Assembly: GCF_015706575.1 (NCBI RefSeq)
Contig: NW_024037047.1
Location: 2,794,632-2,858,631, forward strand
Direction: 5' to 3'
DNA length: 64,000 nt
Origin: Patiria miniata
Taxonomy: Eukaryota; Echinodermata; Asteroidea; Valvatida; Asterinidae
A model generated the notes under the pieces. It had not been told where the DNA came from, searched no databases, and was given only the letters and a program-made list of their open reading frames with translations. Positions 47,311 through 59,498 of this stretch are shown piece after piece (the first letter of the stretch is position 1; the number at the start of each line of letters is the position of its first letter). The position numbers and the translations under genes are program-made.

Positions 47311-50300
47311 TTCCAATCACACAGCATTTGTTTTGGGCCCGTTTGTTTGTTGTACTGTGCAATATCGTGTGAAGTTTTTGTTCACCGTTTCTATGATTTT
47401 AGTTTTAACGCTAGGCCTCAATTATACGCAGCCAGCGGTAGGGCCCTATTGAAAGTGCGGAGATCGATCGACATTTGATTGAATCCTACAATTTACTTTC
47501 ATACCTTCATGGTTTGACCTAATTTGGATAGTTGAATTAATGATTTTGATATTTAAACTGAAAAAATTGTCCAATATGTCTGATGAGTTTTACGGCACAT
47601 TGAATGTAATATCACCATGATCACTCAGACGGGGCATCGGTGTTGACGTCGGCATAGGCCTAGGCCGATTTGATACAAATTCGATTATTCGGGGACCGTT
47701 AAGCGCGATAATAAAATGCCTATCCACTGCAAGCTGAAGGCGAATCATGGCGATTAGGCATCACTTGATCACCGAGGCCTTAACTTTGGTAGCCTACTGA
47801 GTCAACTTTATACCTGGGTAGCTTAATTGTTTGCCATAATTAATAAGCCTAGGCCTACATCCTGGTTTCCTTAAAGCTATGACTATGAGCGTGAGCTATT
47901 CTAAGTGTGCAGTTGACTTGTTCATTCACTTTTGCAATTACTTCCCTCAACGGAGATACCTGGTCCCTACTTCATTTTCTTAAAAAAAAAAAAATATTTA
48001 TTGAATTTTATCAATAGTTTTGTTTTTGCAGCCAGCCATTTATGTTTAATAATATAATTAATAGGCCTTTGTTGGCCCTATATTACGACATGTTGAGGCA
48101 TGCATTGGGGGCTTGTTTTGTTTTCCTAACATATAGGACTAAAACTCATGAAAGAATTAGCAGGGGCTAGGCTCTTGCGCCTATTCAGTTATTTCATTTG
48201 TTTAATTTGTATTTGTCTCAAATCGTGGCCAGAGTGCAAATGTAACCGTAAAACATAATAAGAAGTAAATGAATAGCCTAATATAGTAATAAATAAATAA
48301 ACTAACAAACACACAAATATATATAAAAAAAAAAAAATCCAATAAGATACTAGAGCTAAAACAGCCCTGGGCAATTAATTAATTTTTCAGACCATTTCTA
48401 GTCTGACAAATGTTATTGTTCTGCAGCTAATTTGAGCCGATCTGTCGGCATTGGTTCCTAATACAATAAATAGGGGCCCGGGCCTATAATAACACCGCGG
48501 TGCAACCTGAGCAGTTTTTAGCCAGTGCATGTAATGCAAATTACATAGTTATAAACATAATCATGATGATATTAATTGTAGGGCCTACACAATTAAATGT
48601 AAAGAAAGCACTTTAATGCAAATTTAAAAAAAAAAAAACAAGAAGAAGAAGAGGAGTGACAGTGTCCCCACTGGCATGATTAATCTTGACAGTTCCTAAG
48701 ATAAGATAGTACTTCCACATAAATTTGCGATTTTGGCCAAACATGACATGATCGCTGTTTGTCAGAGCAGCTGCTTTCGGAGCAGGTTGGCAGATCTGAG
48801 ATCACTGGATGGGCACTTTCTTAACCTATTTTGAAAAGGCATGTTAATTGTTAACCCAAGGAACCTGGCCAAAGAGTCCAAAAACGCAGTAGGCTCCGCT
48901 TGACAATGTGTAATTAACCCAACCTTGTATGATTGCAGCAAAATGCTAGATTCTTTTTCACACAATTAAGGGGGACCTATTCATTCGAGGTATAGTTTCT
49001 CTCCTGTTTAGCTTGACATCCTTTTCTGTCACCTGGGCCAACTTGTGAAGCCATAGGAATTTATACTGACATTCAAAATTATAATGAAATACTATACTAC
49101 AAACTTTAATAATTAAATAGTAAAAATTTCTACTAATGCTATAACAGCGAGACTTTACCATAGACTTGTGCACAAACCTAAACTATCACCTAATCCAAGT
49201 TTACCTTTTATCTTTTCTTCACGAAATTTGGTGATTTTCTCGAGCTAGATAATTTGCAACACAAACATTCCTTGTCCTAAGGGTCGTTCTAACAATAGGG
49301 TGACTCCAATTTGTCACCCCCACATGGCATGTTGCCAAAATCCAGATGTGACTTGCCAAATAAATAAAAAAAAAGAAAAAAAAAGAACCTGTCGCCCATT
49401 TGTGGGATGCTGTAGATTATATAATAATAATGATAATAATGATAACTAACACCCTGACAAAACAAATAAACACCCCAACAAACAAACAACCTAACGAACA
49501 CATAAACAAAAAATAAATGAATACATTTAAAAGATAGATATGTTTGCAAGGATAGCTGCTGCTTTGAGTATTTTCTGTTGCAGGATGCCAGGGGATAGCA
49601 CACGCTACAAATTGGTTTGGGACCGGGACTCAAACCATCGAATGCTCTTCAGATTTGCAACATTGAGGTCTTCCAAGGTTGGACATCTTGTCAAGTTCGG
49701 TTGGTACTGATCGTCCAGCAATTTGGCCAGTTTGGCGTCCAGATTATAAACTGTTGCCTAAAGGCGAATATCAGGAAAATAACTGTCAACAGGAAAAAGC
49801 TGTCAACAGAAAAAGCGGCACACTTTTTTTTTACCATGACCTATTAAATTCTATGGACATCCATTTCAATTAAGTTGACGCGATTTAAAAGCATGATGGC
49901 ATTGAGGAGGATAATACAACATAAAGGGTACGCTAAGTTATATGATCCGTAGACACATACATTTAACCACACGTTGCGCGTTTACGTGCTTGACGCAGAT
50001 CTTTAGCAGCCCAATTGTACTATTCATATGTAGGCCTACCTGTAAGAGTAATAATATTTCCCATTGTCATGTTAACGTTGATGCACCGTACTTAAGCCTC
50101 CTGCTGGTTATGATTTTTCAAAAAAAAAGAAAATTGGGCTTCAAAAACAAGAAACAGATAAAGCTGGTTAGAAACATTTTTTGACATGAAATGAATATTG
50201 CTAAGTAAATTACAACTTGGAATTTTCTAAATTGCATTCATGCTTTTGATGTCATTGTATTGGGTTGTAGGTTGTACATAGTCCTGGCTATTTTGTACTG

Positions 50301-51294
50301 TATTTTATATTGAACACGGAATACTTATCTTCAGGTAACAGTTTGAATGACTAGCTATAGCTATACATTGACTGTTTACATTTAATAACGGCTACTTCAA
50401 CAAGTTCATTGTTTTAAGGGGATTTAAGTAATAATTGTACTTTTGGAAGTTAACATAAACAATTAAAAAGTAAAAAAAAAAAAAAAAAAATCTTTATGCC
50501 TCCAGATAATTTTGCTCCAAAAACTACAAAGAAAACTTGGTCGCCTATTTGGGGGCCGGAAGGGAATTTTTTCGATCTTTTCCACCAGGATGGGTTTCGT
50601 ACTGGCTTTTTCACCTTTTTCAGGAGCAATAATAGCTAATTTGTTTAGTTCACGTTAGTGATACTCACAATAGGAGGTTGATATGTTGGGGATATTTCCC
50701 CTTACTGATTTATATTAGATCTACCCACGGGAGAATAGTACATTTCGTCCTCTTTTTGTCCACGAATGGTTTTGCCACTTTGTAGGCCAGCTTAGAAGGT
50801 AGCCACTAACATTTCCCCCTTTGTATCAATTGAATCTATATCGATCAGGATTGGTTTGAGAAATATATAAAAGCATTTAATCAACATTTGTAATTAGTTT
50901 TACCTCTTTTGACAACGTTATCCAATGATCAAGTTGTGGCGTATGATTATAATACCTGACTTTGTAATGTGTATTATTATAATGCATGTTTAATTTTCAA
51001 AAATTTCAAAGAGGCAGCTTGTGTGGTTTAGGAAGAGTGCCTAAGATTTGTGGCAAGCATTTTGATGAGGTTACAGCATTAATGATGTTTGCAACATTAA
51101 CTCTTTAAAAAAAAAAGAAAAGAAATGGTAGCAGTTCGCACTCTATCCTCAGTTGGTAATAGTTATACACAACTCCAGTAGGGCCCTGGCGCTAGTATTT
51201 GTTTCGTTCAGTCTTTCTCTTTTGGGGTTCTACTCTTCGGGGTAAGGGTGTGAGGGTACTGCCTGTCGTCCCATGGGGCGCGCGTCGCGCGTTT
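47311..51294. other. AT-rich interior of the Helentron, no gene seen
   Basis: Contains A-runs (about 47981, 48328, 48626, 50471), AATAATGATAATAATG-type simple sequence near 49423, and frequent AGGCCTAGGCCTA words (about 46925, 47656, 47848). No helicase, Rep or other domain was found in any frame. Confidence 0.5.
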
Positions 51295-51905
51295 GGCGAA
51301 GTTGGCTGGGAGCGACGGGCAGTGCCTCAATTCAAACTAAATAAACAAGTTGGGTGAATAGTTCTTAAGTAAAACCTTTGAATTTGGACGTTAAACATTT
51401 AACAAGTTGTGTTTAATCTTTGTAAAAAAGTACGCCAAGCACCCATTTGTACTGATGGGGCATGCCAACCGTATCTACGAGCGGTGGACCAAATCGGTGT
51501 GCTTTAACTACAAATAACTTCTTGAGTAATATAGGCATATAAATACTAAAGTCACGTGACAAATACTTAAGTCATGTGACAAAACACTTTGGCTAGCATC
51601 CACTTGTTCTGGTGGGGCTAGTGAATGGTTGGCAAGCGTGCCAAGTTTTCGGGCCCAGTGATGCCAAGCATGGCAAGTATTTGGGGCAAGCGTGCCCCGT
51701 TTTTAGCTTGTTTAAAATGTTTCTAAGGCAAATATCTTTTAGCAAATAGGTAATTATTGGTATGTTATAGCTTGTTAACGTATTTACGGACATTTAATAC
51801 AGTTAAACATTGACCGAGGAGAAATAAATTAGCGGCTCAAAAAATCTATGCCAGAAAAGTCAAATCAACTCTCACTGTGTGGTTTTGTGTGTTGTCTGAG
51901 AATAA

Positions 51906-52888
51906 TTCATTTTATCACTGAAAGATAAAATACATTATTCTCCACGAACACACGGCTGGCTGAGTTTCAAACTCTCTGTTAATCAGCGGATGGTTGCTAT
52001 GGTATGGAATTAGTAAACATTTTGATTGCCCAAATTGCAGCTGGCCATCCATTGCTGGCATCAAGCCAAAAGTGCTGTTCATAGGCAGAAGTTGATGTAA
52101 CTTCCAAGGGAGATATAAATATTGATACAAATGTGATAAGTCCACGCGCGCGCACAGACGCACTACGTGCACGCCGTGGATGAAAGGCCAGTTCGGCGTA
52201 GCTTTTTGAGACCGCAACAACAAAAATAAACCCACCTCCTCCCCTTCAACCACCATACTTTTATACTTTTATAAATGGGCGAAGTTGGCTGGGAGCGACG
52301 GGCAGTGCCTCAATTCAAACTAAATAAACAAGTTGGGTGAATAGTTCTTAAGTAAAACCTTTGAATTTGGACGTTAAACATTTAACAAGTTGTGTTTAAT
52401 CTTTGTAAAAAAGTACGCCAAGCACCCATTTGTACTGATGGGGCATGCCAACCGTATCTACGAGCGGTGGACCAAATCGGTGTGCTTTAACTACAAATAA
52501 CTTCTTGAGTTATATAGGCATATAAATACTAAAGTCACGTGACAAATACTTAAGTCATGTGACAAAACACTTTGGCTAGCATCCACTTGTTCTGGTGGGG
52601 CTAGTGAATGGTTGGCAAGCGTGCCAAGTTTTCGGGCCCAGTGATGCCAAGCATGGCAAGTATTTGGGGCAAGCGTGCCCCGTTTTTAGCTTGTTTAAAA
52701 TGTTTCTAAGGCAAATATCTTTTAGCAAATAGGTAATTATTGGTATGTTATAGCTTGTTAACGTATTTACGGACATTTAATACAGTTAAACATTGACCGA
52801 GGAGAAATAAATTAGCGGCTCAAAAAATCTATGCCAGAAAAGTCAAATCAACTCTCACTGTGTGGTTTTGTGTGTTGTCTGAGAATAA
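51906..52888 (-). mobile_element. Internally deleted tandem copy of the Helentron, 983 bp
   Basis: It starts directly after copy 1 with no host base between. Its first 325 bases (51906-52230) match 46319-46643 without a difference I could see. Its last 611 (52278-52888) match 51295-51905 with one substitution noticed (AGTAATATAGG versus AGTTATATAGG). A 47-base unrelated filler (52231-52277) replaces about 4.65 kb. The 113-codon minus frame shared with copy 1 is terminal non-coding sequence. Confidence 0.85.
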
Positions 52889-53734
52889 ATGTTTGAATAT
52901 TGATTCATGCTCCACTCGTCTCCACAGCAATTTTTGCGTTGTTTTGAGAAAAGTCACTTTTTTGGGAAATTTTGATAAAAATGTAAGGCTAACCCCTTGT
53001 TTTTTTTTCAATTTTGGCCAAAAAATGAAATTCCTTGAAACTTGCAGGAAAAATGCCTAAGGTGACCGTGAAAACATTTCAATTCGATTTGGGAACAGAT
53101 GTGCCTTGGAAAAGAAAATTTGGTGGAAAATTTCGGACAAAAACGGTCTAAATTCTTTTTCATTTTCAGGTATTTCCTCGCCCAAAAACCGGATGATTTT
53201 TGACTAAATCTGCTAAAATATCAATGTTTGAATATTGATTCATGCTCCACTCGTCTCCACAGCAATTTGTGCGTTGTTTTGAGAAAAGTCACTTTTTTGG
53301 GAAATTTTGATAAAAATGTAAGGCTAACCCCTTGGTTTTTTTTTTCAATTTTGGCCAAAAAAATGAAATTCCTTGAAACTTGCTGGAAAGATGCATAAGG
53401 TAAACCTGAACACATTCCTTTACGATTTGGGAACAGATGTGCCTTGGAAAAGAAAATGTGGTGGAAAATTTCGGACAGAAACGGTCAAAATTCTTTTATA
53501 TTTTTAGGTATTTCATCACCAAAGAAACCGATGATTTTTTGCCTAAATCTGCTTCAATATCAATGTTTGAATATTGATTCATGCTCCACTCGTCTCCATA
53601 GCAATTTTTGCATTGTTTGAAGAAAAGTCAATTTTTGGCCGAATTTTAATAAGAATGTAAGGCTACCCCTTGTTTTTTTTTAAATTTTGGCCAAAAAATT
53701 AAATTCTTTGAAACTTGCAGAAAAGATGCCTTAG
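52889..53734 (+). repeat. Satellite B resumes, ~2.5 monomers
   Basis: The interrupted monomer continues at ATGTTTGAATATTG. The last monomer before satellite A (53.55-53.73 kb) is more divergent, like the first units at 25.7-26.5 kb. Divergent monomers therefore sit at both array edges. Confidence 0.9.
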
Positions 53735-56700
53735 GTATTTCTTGATTTGCTCATCGGAAAACGAGTTGTTCATTTTTGTTCAATAGTGCAGTATTGGTTG
53801 GTCTCGCACTTTAAAATTCTTTCAGTAGAGGGCGCGCCATCTATGATGTGTGTAAGAGGTGTATTGAATATCACGAGAAACAGTCAGACAATACAAATGA
53901 TATGGTCTAAACAATTTAGTGTTTTACACGCGAAAAATCCACATTGACTTCCATTCGGATTGCATTTGTCGCGCTTAAAACACTGTATTGTTACGGTCAA
54001 TATAGCTTCATCGGTTGACGGTTTTTAATGAAATTAAATCTCGTAATGTTAAACATAATGACAAATCACTACACGAAAATTCAATTTAATACATTTTGTG
54101 TTTCTGGAGTTGTTGCACCCAAAATGAGTTTGGTGGTAGATAATTTTCGAGACCACTATTTATGTTGCGCGCCCTCTACTGAAAGAATATTAAAGTGCGA
54201 GAGCAGCCGATGCTGCACTATTGAACAAAAATAAACAACTCGTTTTCCGATGAACAACTCAAGAAATACATGATGTATTGAACTGAATTTTGAAAGACTT
54301 GTTTTCCATGATGTGTGTAAGAGGTGTATTGAATATCACGAGAATCAGTCTGACAATAAAAATGATATGGTCGTAACAATTTAGTGTTTTACTCGCGAAA
54401 AATCCACATTGACTATCATTCGGATTGCATTTGTCGCGTTTAAAACACTGTAGTGTTACTGTCAACATAGCTTTATTGGTTGACGGTTTTTAATGATATT
54501 AAATCTCGTAATGTTAAACATCATGACAAATCACTACACGAAAATTCAATTTAATACATTTTGTGTTTCTGGAGTTGTTGCCCCCCAAACGAATTTGGTG
54601 GTAGATAATTTTCGAGACCACTATTTATGTTGCGCACCCTCTACTGAAAGAAGATTAAAGTGCGAGAGCAGCCGATGCTGCACTATTGAACAAAAATGAA
54701 CAACTCGTTTTTCGATGAACAACTCAAGAAATACATGATGTATTAAACTGAATTTTCATAGACTTGTTTTCCATGATGTGTGTAAGAGGTGTATCGAATA
54801 TCACGAGAATCAGTCAGACAATAAAAATGATATGGTCGTAACAATTTAGTGTTTTACACACGAAAAATCCACATTGACTGTTGTTCGGATTGCATTTGTC
54901 GCGCTTAAAACACTGTAGTGTTATGGTCAATATAGCTTCATTGGTTGACGGTTTTTAATGAAATTAAATCTCGTAATGTTAAACAAAATGACAAATCACT
55001 ACACGAAAATTCAATTTAATACATTTTGTGTTTCTGGAGTTGTTGCCCCCCAAACGAGTTTGGTGGTAGATAATTTTCGAGACCACTATTTATTATGTTG
55101 CGCGCCCTCTACTGAAAGAGTATTAAAGTGCGAGAGCAGCCGATGCTGCACTATTGAACAAAAATAAACAACTCGTTTTCCGATGAACAACTCAAGAAAT
55201 ACATGATGTATTGAACTGAATTTTCAAACACTTGTTTTCCATGATGTGTGTAAGAGGTGTATTGAATATCACGAGAAACAGTCCTACAATAAAAATGATA
55301 TGGTCGTAACAATTTAGTGTTTTACACGCGAAAAATCCACATTGACTTTCATTCGGATTGCATTTGTCGCGCTTAAAACACTATAGTGTTACGGTCAATA
55401 TAGCTTCATTGGTTGACGGTTTTCAATGAAATAAAATCTCGTAATGTTAAACATAATGACAACTCACTACTGAAAAACACGAAAATTCAATTTAATACAT
55501 TTTGTGTTTCTGGAGTTGTTGCCCCCTAAACGAGTTTGGTGGTAGATAATTTTCGAGACCACTATTTATGTTGCACGCCCTCTACTGAAAGAGTGTTAAA
55601 GTGCGAGAGCAGCCGATGCTGCACTATTGAACAAAAATAAACAACTCGTTTTCCGATGAACAACTCAAGAAATACATGATGTATTAAACTGAATTTTCAA
55701 AGACTTGTTTTCCATGATGTGTGTAAGAGGTGTATTGAATATCACGAAAAAACAGTCCGACAATGAAAATGATATGGTCGTAACAATTTAGTATTTTTCA
55801 TGCGAAAAATCCACATTGACTTTCATTCGGATTGCATTTGTCGCGCTTAAAACACTGTATTGTTACGGTCAATATAACTTCATTGTTTGACGGTTTTTAA
55901 TGAAATTAAATCTCGGTATGTTAAACATAATGACAAATCACTACACGAAAATTCAATTTAATACATTTTGTGTTTCTGGAGCTGTTGCACCCAAAACGAG
56001 TTTGGTGGTAGATAATTTTCGAGACCACTATTTAAATAGTGGTCTCGAAAATTATCTACCACCAAACTCGTTTTGGGGGCATCAACTCCAGAAACACAAA
56101 ATGTATTAAATTGAATTTTCGTGTAGTGATTTGTCATTATGTTTAACATTATATTTTTGAAAACCGTCAACCAATGAAGCTATATTGACCGTAACAATAC
56201 AGTGTTTTAAGCACGACAAATGCAATCCGAATGAAAATCAATGTGAATTTTTCGCTTGTAAAACACTAAATTGTTACGACCATATCATTTTTATTGTAGG
56301 ACTGTTTCTCGTGATATTCAATACACCTCTTACACACATCTTGGAAAACAAGTCTTTGAAAATTCAGTTTAATACATCATGTATTTCTTGAGTTGTTCAT
56401 CGGAAAACGAGTTTTTTTTTTTTTGTTCAATAGTGCAGCATCGGCTGCTCTCGCACTTTAATATTCTTTCAGTAGAGGGCGCGCAACATAAATAGTGGTC
56501 TCGAAAATTATCTACCACCAAACTCGTTTAGGGGGCAACAACTCCAGAAACGCAAAATGTATTAAATTGAATTTTCGTGTAGTGATTTGTCATTATGTTT
56601 AACATACCGAGATTTAATTTCATTAAAAACCGTCAACCAATGAAGCTATATTGACCGTAACATTACAGTGTTTTAAGCGCGACAAATGCAATCCGAATGA

Positions 56701-56916
56701 AAGTCAATGTGGATTTTTCGCGTGTAAAACATTAAATTGTTCCGACCATATCATTTTTATTGTCTGACTGTTTCTCGTGATATTCAATACACCTCTTACA
56801 CACATCATGGATGGCGCGCCCTCTACTGAAAGAATTTTAAAGTGCGAGACCAGCCAATACTGCACTATTGAACAAAAATGAACAACTCGTTTTCCGATTA
56901 GCAAATTAAGAAATAC
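53735..56916. repeat. Satellite A palindrome (head-to-head arrays)
   Basis: 53735-53842 is A in forward orientation; 53843-56033 is about five monomers reversed (starts near 54028, 54493, 54958, then 55900); 56034-56811 is forward again; 56812-56916 is reversed. The central junction at 56033/56034 is a perfect palindrome with no spacer (CCACTATTT|AAATAGTGG), and homology continues outward for hundreds of bases. The two outer switch points join the same sequences (GGCGCGCCAT next to ATGATGTGTG), so the ends mirror each other. Short ORFs in it are satellite copies. Confidence 0.85.
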
Positions 56917-57321
56917 CTAAGGCATCTTTTCTGCCAGTTTCAAAGAATTAGATTTTTTGGCCAAAATTAAAAAAAACCCAAGGGGTTAGCCTTCCATTCT
57001 TATCAAAATTCGGCCAAAAATTGAATTTTCTTCAAACAATGCAAAAATTGCTGTGGAGACGAGTGGAGCATGAATCAATGTTCAAACATTGATATTGAAG
57101 CAGATTTAGGCAAAAATCATCGGTTTCTTTGGTGAGGAAATACTCAAAAATGAAAAAGAATTTTGACCGTTTCTGTCCGAAATGTTCCACCAAATTTTCT
57201 TTTGCAAGGCACATCTGTTCCAAAATCGAATTGGAATGTGTTCAGGATTACCTTAGGCATCTTTCCTGCAAGTTTCAAGGAATTTCATTTCTTGGCCAAA
57301 ATTGAAGAAAAAAACAAGGGG
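56917..57321 (-). repeat. Satellite B in reverse orientation, ~1.2 monomers
   Basis: The complement of satellite B landmarks is read in order (CCTAAGGCATCTTTTC, CGGCCAAAAATTGA, GTGGAGACGAGTGGAGCATG, CAAATCGAATTGGAATG-like). It ends at CAAGGGG near 57321. Its divergence pattern is closest to the edge monomer at 53.55-53.73 kb. Confidence 0.85.
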
Positions 57322-57698
57322 AAATTTCCCTTAATTATTGTTGCGGTCAGGTCAAATTATTAGCCTAAGTAAGTCTTAAGACATTATTGTTGCAGTTGAA
57401 AATCATGATACGGCTGCCGTAACGATAACCGCTACGAAGATTAAAACGTTTGGTCTTTGACAAAATCATGTATTTTCCGATCCGACTTCACCACGAATTG
57501 TCTCAGTCAAAAAAAAGAAAGGCACCCGTCTAATTATCATGTTCAAGATATATTTGTTCGAATGTGCGAATTATCCAGTACACGGTACAGACGAAAGAGC
57601 GGCTCGACACCATGGTGACAATTAGATTGTCATATAATCTTCGAATATGAACGAAACAATATAATTCAAAAACGAAATTTACTATTACAATTATTATA
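57322..57698. other. Unique sequence, nothing recognised
   Basis: AT-rich stretch between the satellite domain and a hairpin element. No coding or repeat signature. Confidence 0.4.
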
Positions 57699-57860
57699 CA
57701 AATATTGAGTGGCTCAGCGTGGAATGGGAGGAATATTATCGCAAGGTAAAATCTGGACTTTTCCATTTCACGAGGCGAAGCCGAGTGAAATGGAAAAGTC
57801 CAGGTTTTACCGAGCGATAATATTCCTCCCATTTCACAATTTAAAGCCACTCAATATTTG
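57699..57860. repeat. 162-bp hairpin, left member of compound foldback
   Basis: CAAATATTGAGTGGCT at 57699 pairs with AGCCACTCAATATTTG at 57845-57860, and pairing continues almost without break through GGAGGAATATTATCGC and CTTTTCCATTTCAC to a tight loop at GGCGAAGCC near 57779. It is a nearly perfect palindrome. Confidence 0.85.
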
Positions 57861-58222
57861 TTTTATATAACTGACATATAGATCCTTGTCATTTGATATA
57901 TTTGAACTTTTATTTCAATACAAACCTGGAGGAAAATGTATTTGTCTCTTCCAAACCACCCCTTCACGAAAATGTTTGAATCCAACGCTGTAGCGCTGGC
58001 TCTTTGGAACAATACGCGCTACGCGCAACGCTGAACGCGCACACCAGCATGCATTTGCACACAAATACCGCGTCATGATCCTAACTGTTGAATAGTATTT
58101 CCCATTCCCCATGGGCGGATAGTACTTTCTGAGTCATGGCATGAATGGGAGCAATAACGAATGCCACGTGATGTGAGTTCCACGAATCAAATGACTAGGA
58201 TCTGTATGTCAGTTATATAATT
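57861..58222. repeat. Inverted-repeat segment, left half of compound foldback
   Basis: ATAACTGACATATAGATCC near 57868 is inverted at 58190-58222 (GGATCTGTATGTCAGTTAT). The interior 57905-58110 (GGAAAATGTATTTGTCTC, GCGCTACGCGCAACGC, CAGCATGCATTTGCACAC) is an inverted copy of 58440-58650 in the adjoining element. Confidence 0.75.
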
Positions 58223-58307
58223 GGTAATGATTTATTTGTAATTGTATATATATATTTCTTCTTATAATATACAATTATTCAAAAGGTAAGCATAGACATA
58301 TTGATTG

Positions 58308-58711
58308 TTATAACACCTCACCCACAGATTCTGTGTCTTGAATGGCCGAGAGCGAGTCACATGTTACTTTCTAATTTGCTATCTTTCTGTGCACGGCCAA
58401 AAGTACTATGCGCATAGCAACCAAAGTACTGTACTATACTATTAGCAACCACAGTACTATTTCCACGGCGTGGTATTTGTGTGCAAATGCATGCTGGTGT
58501 GCATGTTGCGCGTTGTGCGTAGCGCGTATTATTCCAAAGAGAGCGCGCCGCAGACTTGGGTTCAAACATTTCGTGAAGGGTTAGTTTTTAAGAGAGAAAT
58601 ACATTTTCCACCAATTTTGTATTGAAATTGAAGTTTATTTCAACTGTGTTCAGATTTAAATAATGTAAAATATTAAAATCAAGCAGAATCTGTGGGTGAA
58701 GTGTTATAAAA
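58308..58711. repeat. Inverted-repeat segment, right half of compound foldback
   Basis: TTATAACACCTCACCCACAG at 58308 is inverted, with one mismatch in the full block, at 58686-58711. Inner sequence 58440-58650 is the inverted partner of 57905-58110. Similar sequence occurs at about 1040-1256. Confidence 0.75.
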
Positions 58712-58870
58712 CAAATATTGAATGCTTTATCTTGTGGTGGAGTAGAACTAGCCTCCCTCGGTGATCCTTGGACCATTCTATTTTCCCTCGGCTTCGCCTC
58801 GGGAAAATAGAATGGTCCACGGATCACCGGAGGCTAGTTTTACTACACCACTCGAAGCATTCAATATTTG
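58712..58870. repeat. 159-bp hairpin, right member of compound foldback
   Basis: CAAATATTGAATGC at 58712-58725 pairs with GCATTCAATATTTG at 58857-58870. The arms continue through CTAGCCTCC, GGTGATCC and ACCATTCTATTTTCCC to a loop at CTTCGCC. It shares its outer bases and its GGCTTCGCC loop with the hairpin at 57699-57860, while the middle of the stem is different sequence. Confidence 0.85.
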
Positions 58871-59174
58871 TTATTACATGAGTAGTTATTAATATGCATG
58901 ATGGCGCACGTTGACGGACCGTCCGTCGCCAGCTATCCAGTGGCATATGGCACGTTCAATAGTGCAATAGTCCCTCAACGGTGAAGGTATAAACACGGTT
59001 TCCAATATTCAGGCATGTATATTGCACTTTTGAACCCTGTTGTTTACATCAGTGAGTGTTGCAAGGCTGCATGCGTCTGGAATTCCCAACGTGAGTCATA
59101 GCTGATTCGCATATAAAGCCTGAAGTCTTTTATATTCAATACGTCTCCGTATATTGACTTTGTGGTGGGCATGT

Positions 59175-59182
59175 TATAAATA
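59175..59182 (+). promoter_or_regulatory. TATA-like box upstream of the ApoL-like gene
   Basis: TATAAATA lies 266 bases before a leader-like ATG at 59441. It is the best TATA match in the kilobase before gene 2. There is no direct evidence of use. Confidence 0.3.
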
Positions 59183-59440
59183 GACTTTCCTACGGAGATC
59201 TAGTGCTGCCGTTAGAGTCGGTGAGATCCTGGCATAGTCATCGATGCCTTACACGTACGATGTTTGCAACCTGAGTGACAGTTCTTGGGCTCCGTAGCGG
59301 CAAATGCCCCATATGCTTATTAGTTATGCCATGGAGGAATGGTTATGCACACAAGGTTGGAGCATCCATATAGAATGCTCTACTTCCACTGACATAATGA
59401 CAACTGGAAATGCACATAGGTTTGCACTGCAGCGTACAGT

Positions 59441-59498
59441 ATGCTTCAAGTAACCGTCATCTGTGTACTTCTTGTAAAGCAGATACATACTGCACAAG
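59441..59498 (+). CDS. Possible leader exon (signal-peptide-like), uncertain
   Basis: ATG at 59441 opens MLQVTVICVLLVKQIHTAQ and meets a donor GTAAAA at 59499, in phase 1. Vertebrate secreted ApoL proteins also start with a signal-peptide exon. However, joining it to the acceptor at 59968 gives a TAG after ten codons, and other nearby acceptors also stop. It is therefore either an upstream ORF in the leader, part of another isoform, or a chance match. Confidence 0.25.

Larger units (their letters stand above)
46319..51905 (-). mobile_element. Non-autonomous Helentron (Helitron2-type) element, 5587 bp
   Basis: The element interrupts a satellite B monomer exactly: the monomer reads TATCA up to 46318 and resumes ATGTTTG at 52889. 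On the minus strand the insertion point is T|T. The minus-strand 5' terminus (52888 for the pair, 51905 for this copy) is TTATTCTCAGACAACACAC. A partner matching 15 of 19 bases lies inverted 29 bases inside the other end (46348-46366), followed outward by a 7-bp hairpin (TTTTATC at 46323, GATAAAA at 46337). Asymmetric inverted repeats, a 3' hairpin, T|T insertion and no target duplication are the known signature of Helentrons. No Rep/helicase frame is present. The interior is AT-rich apart from a GC-rich part near 46.7-47.3 kb and 51.2-51.3 kb. Confidence 0.75.

Noticed and set aside
53735..56916. 68-69-codon ORFs repeated in satellite A
   Set aside because: They are copies of one monomer region broken in several units, with no start context or domain.
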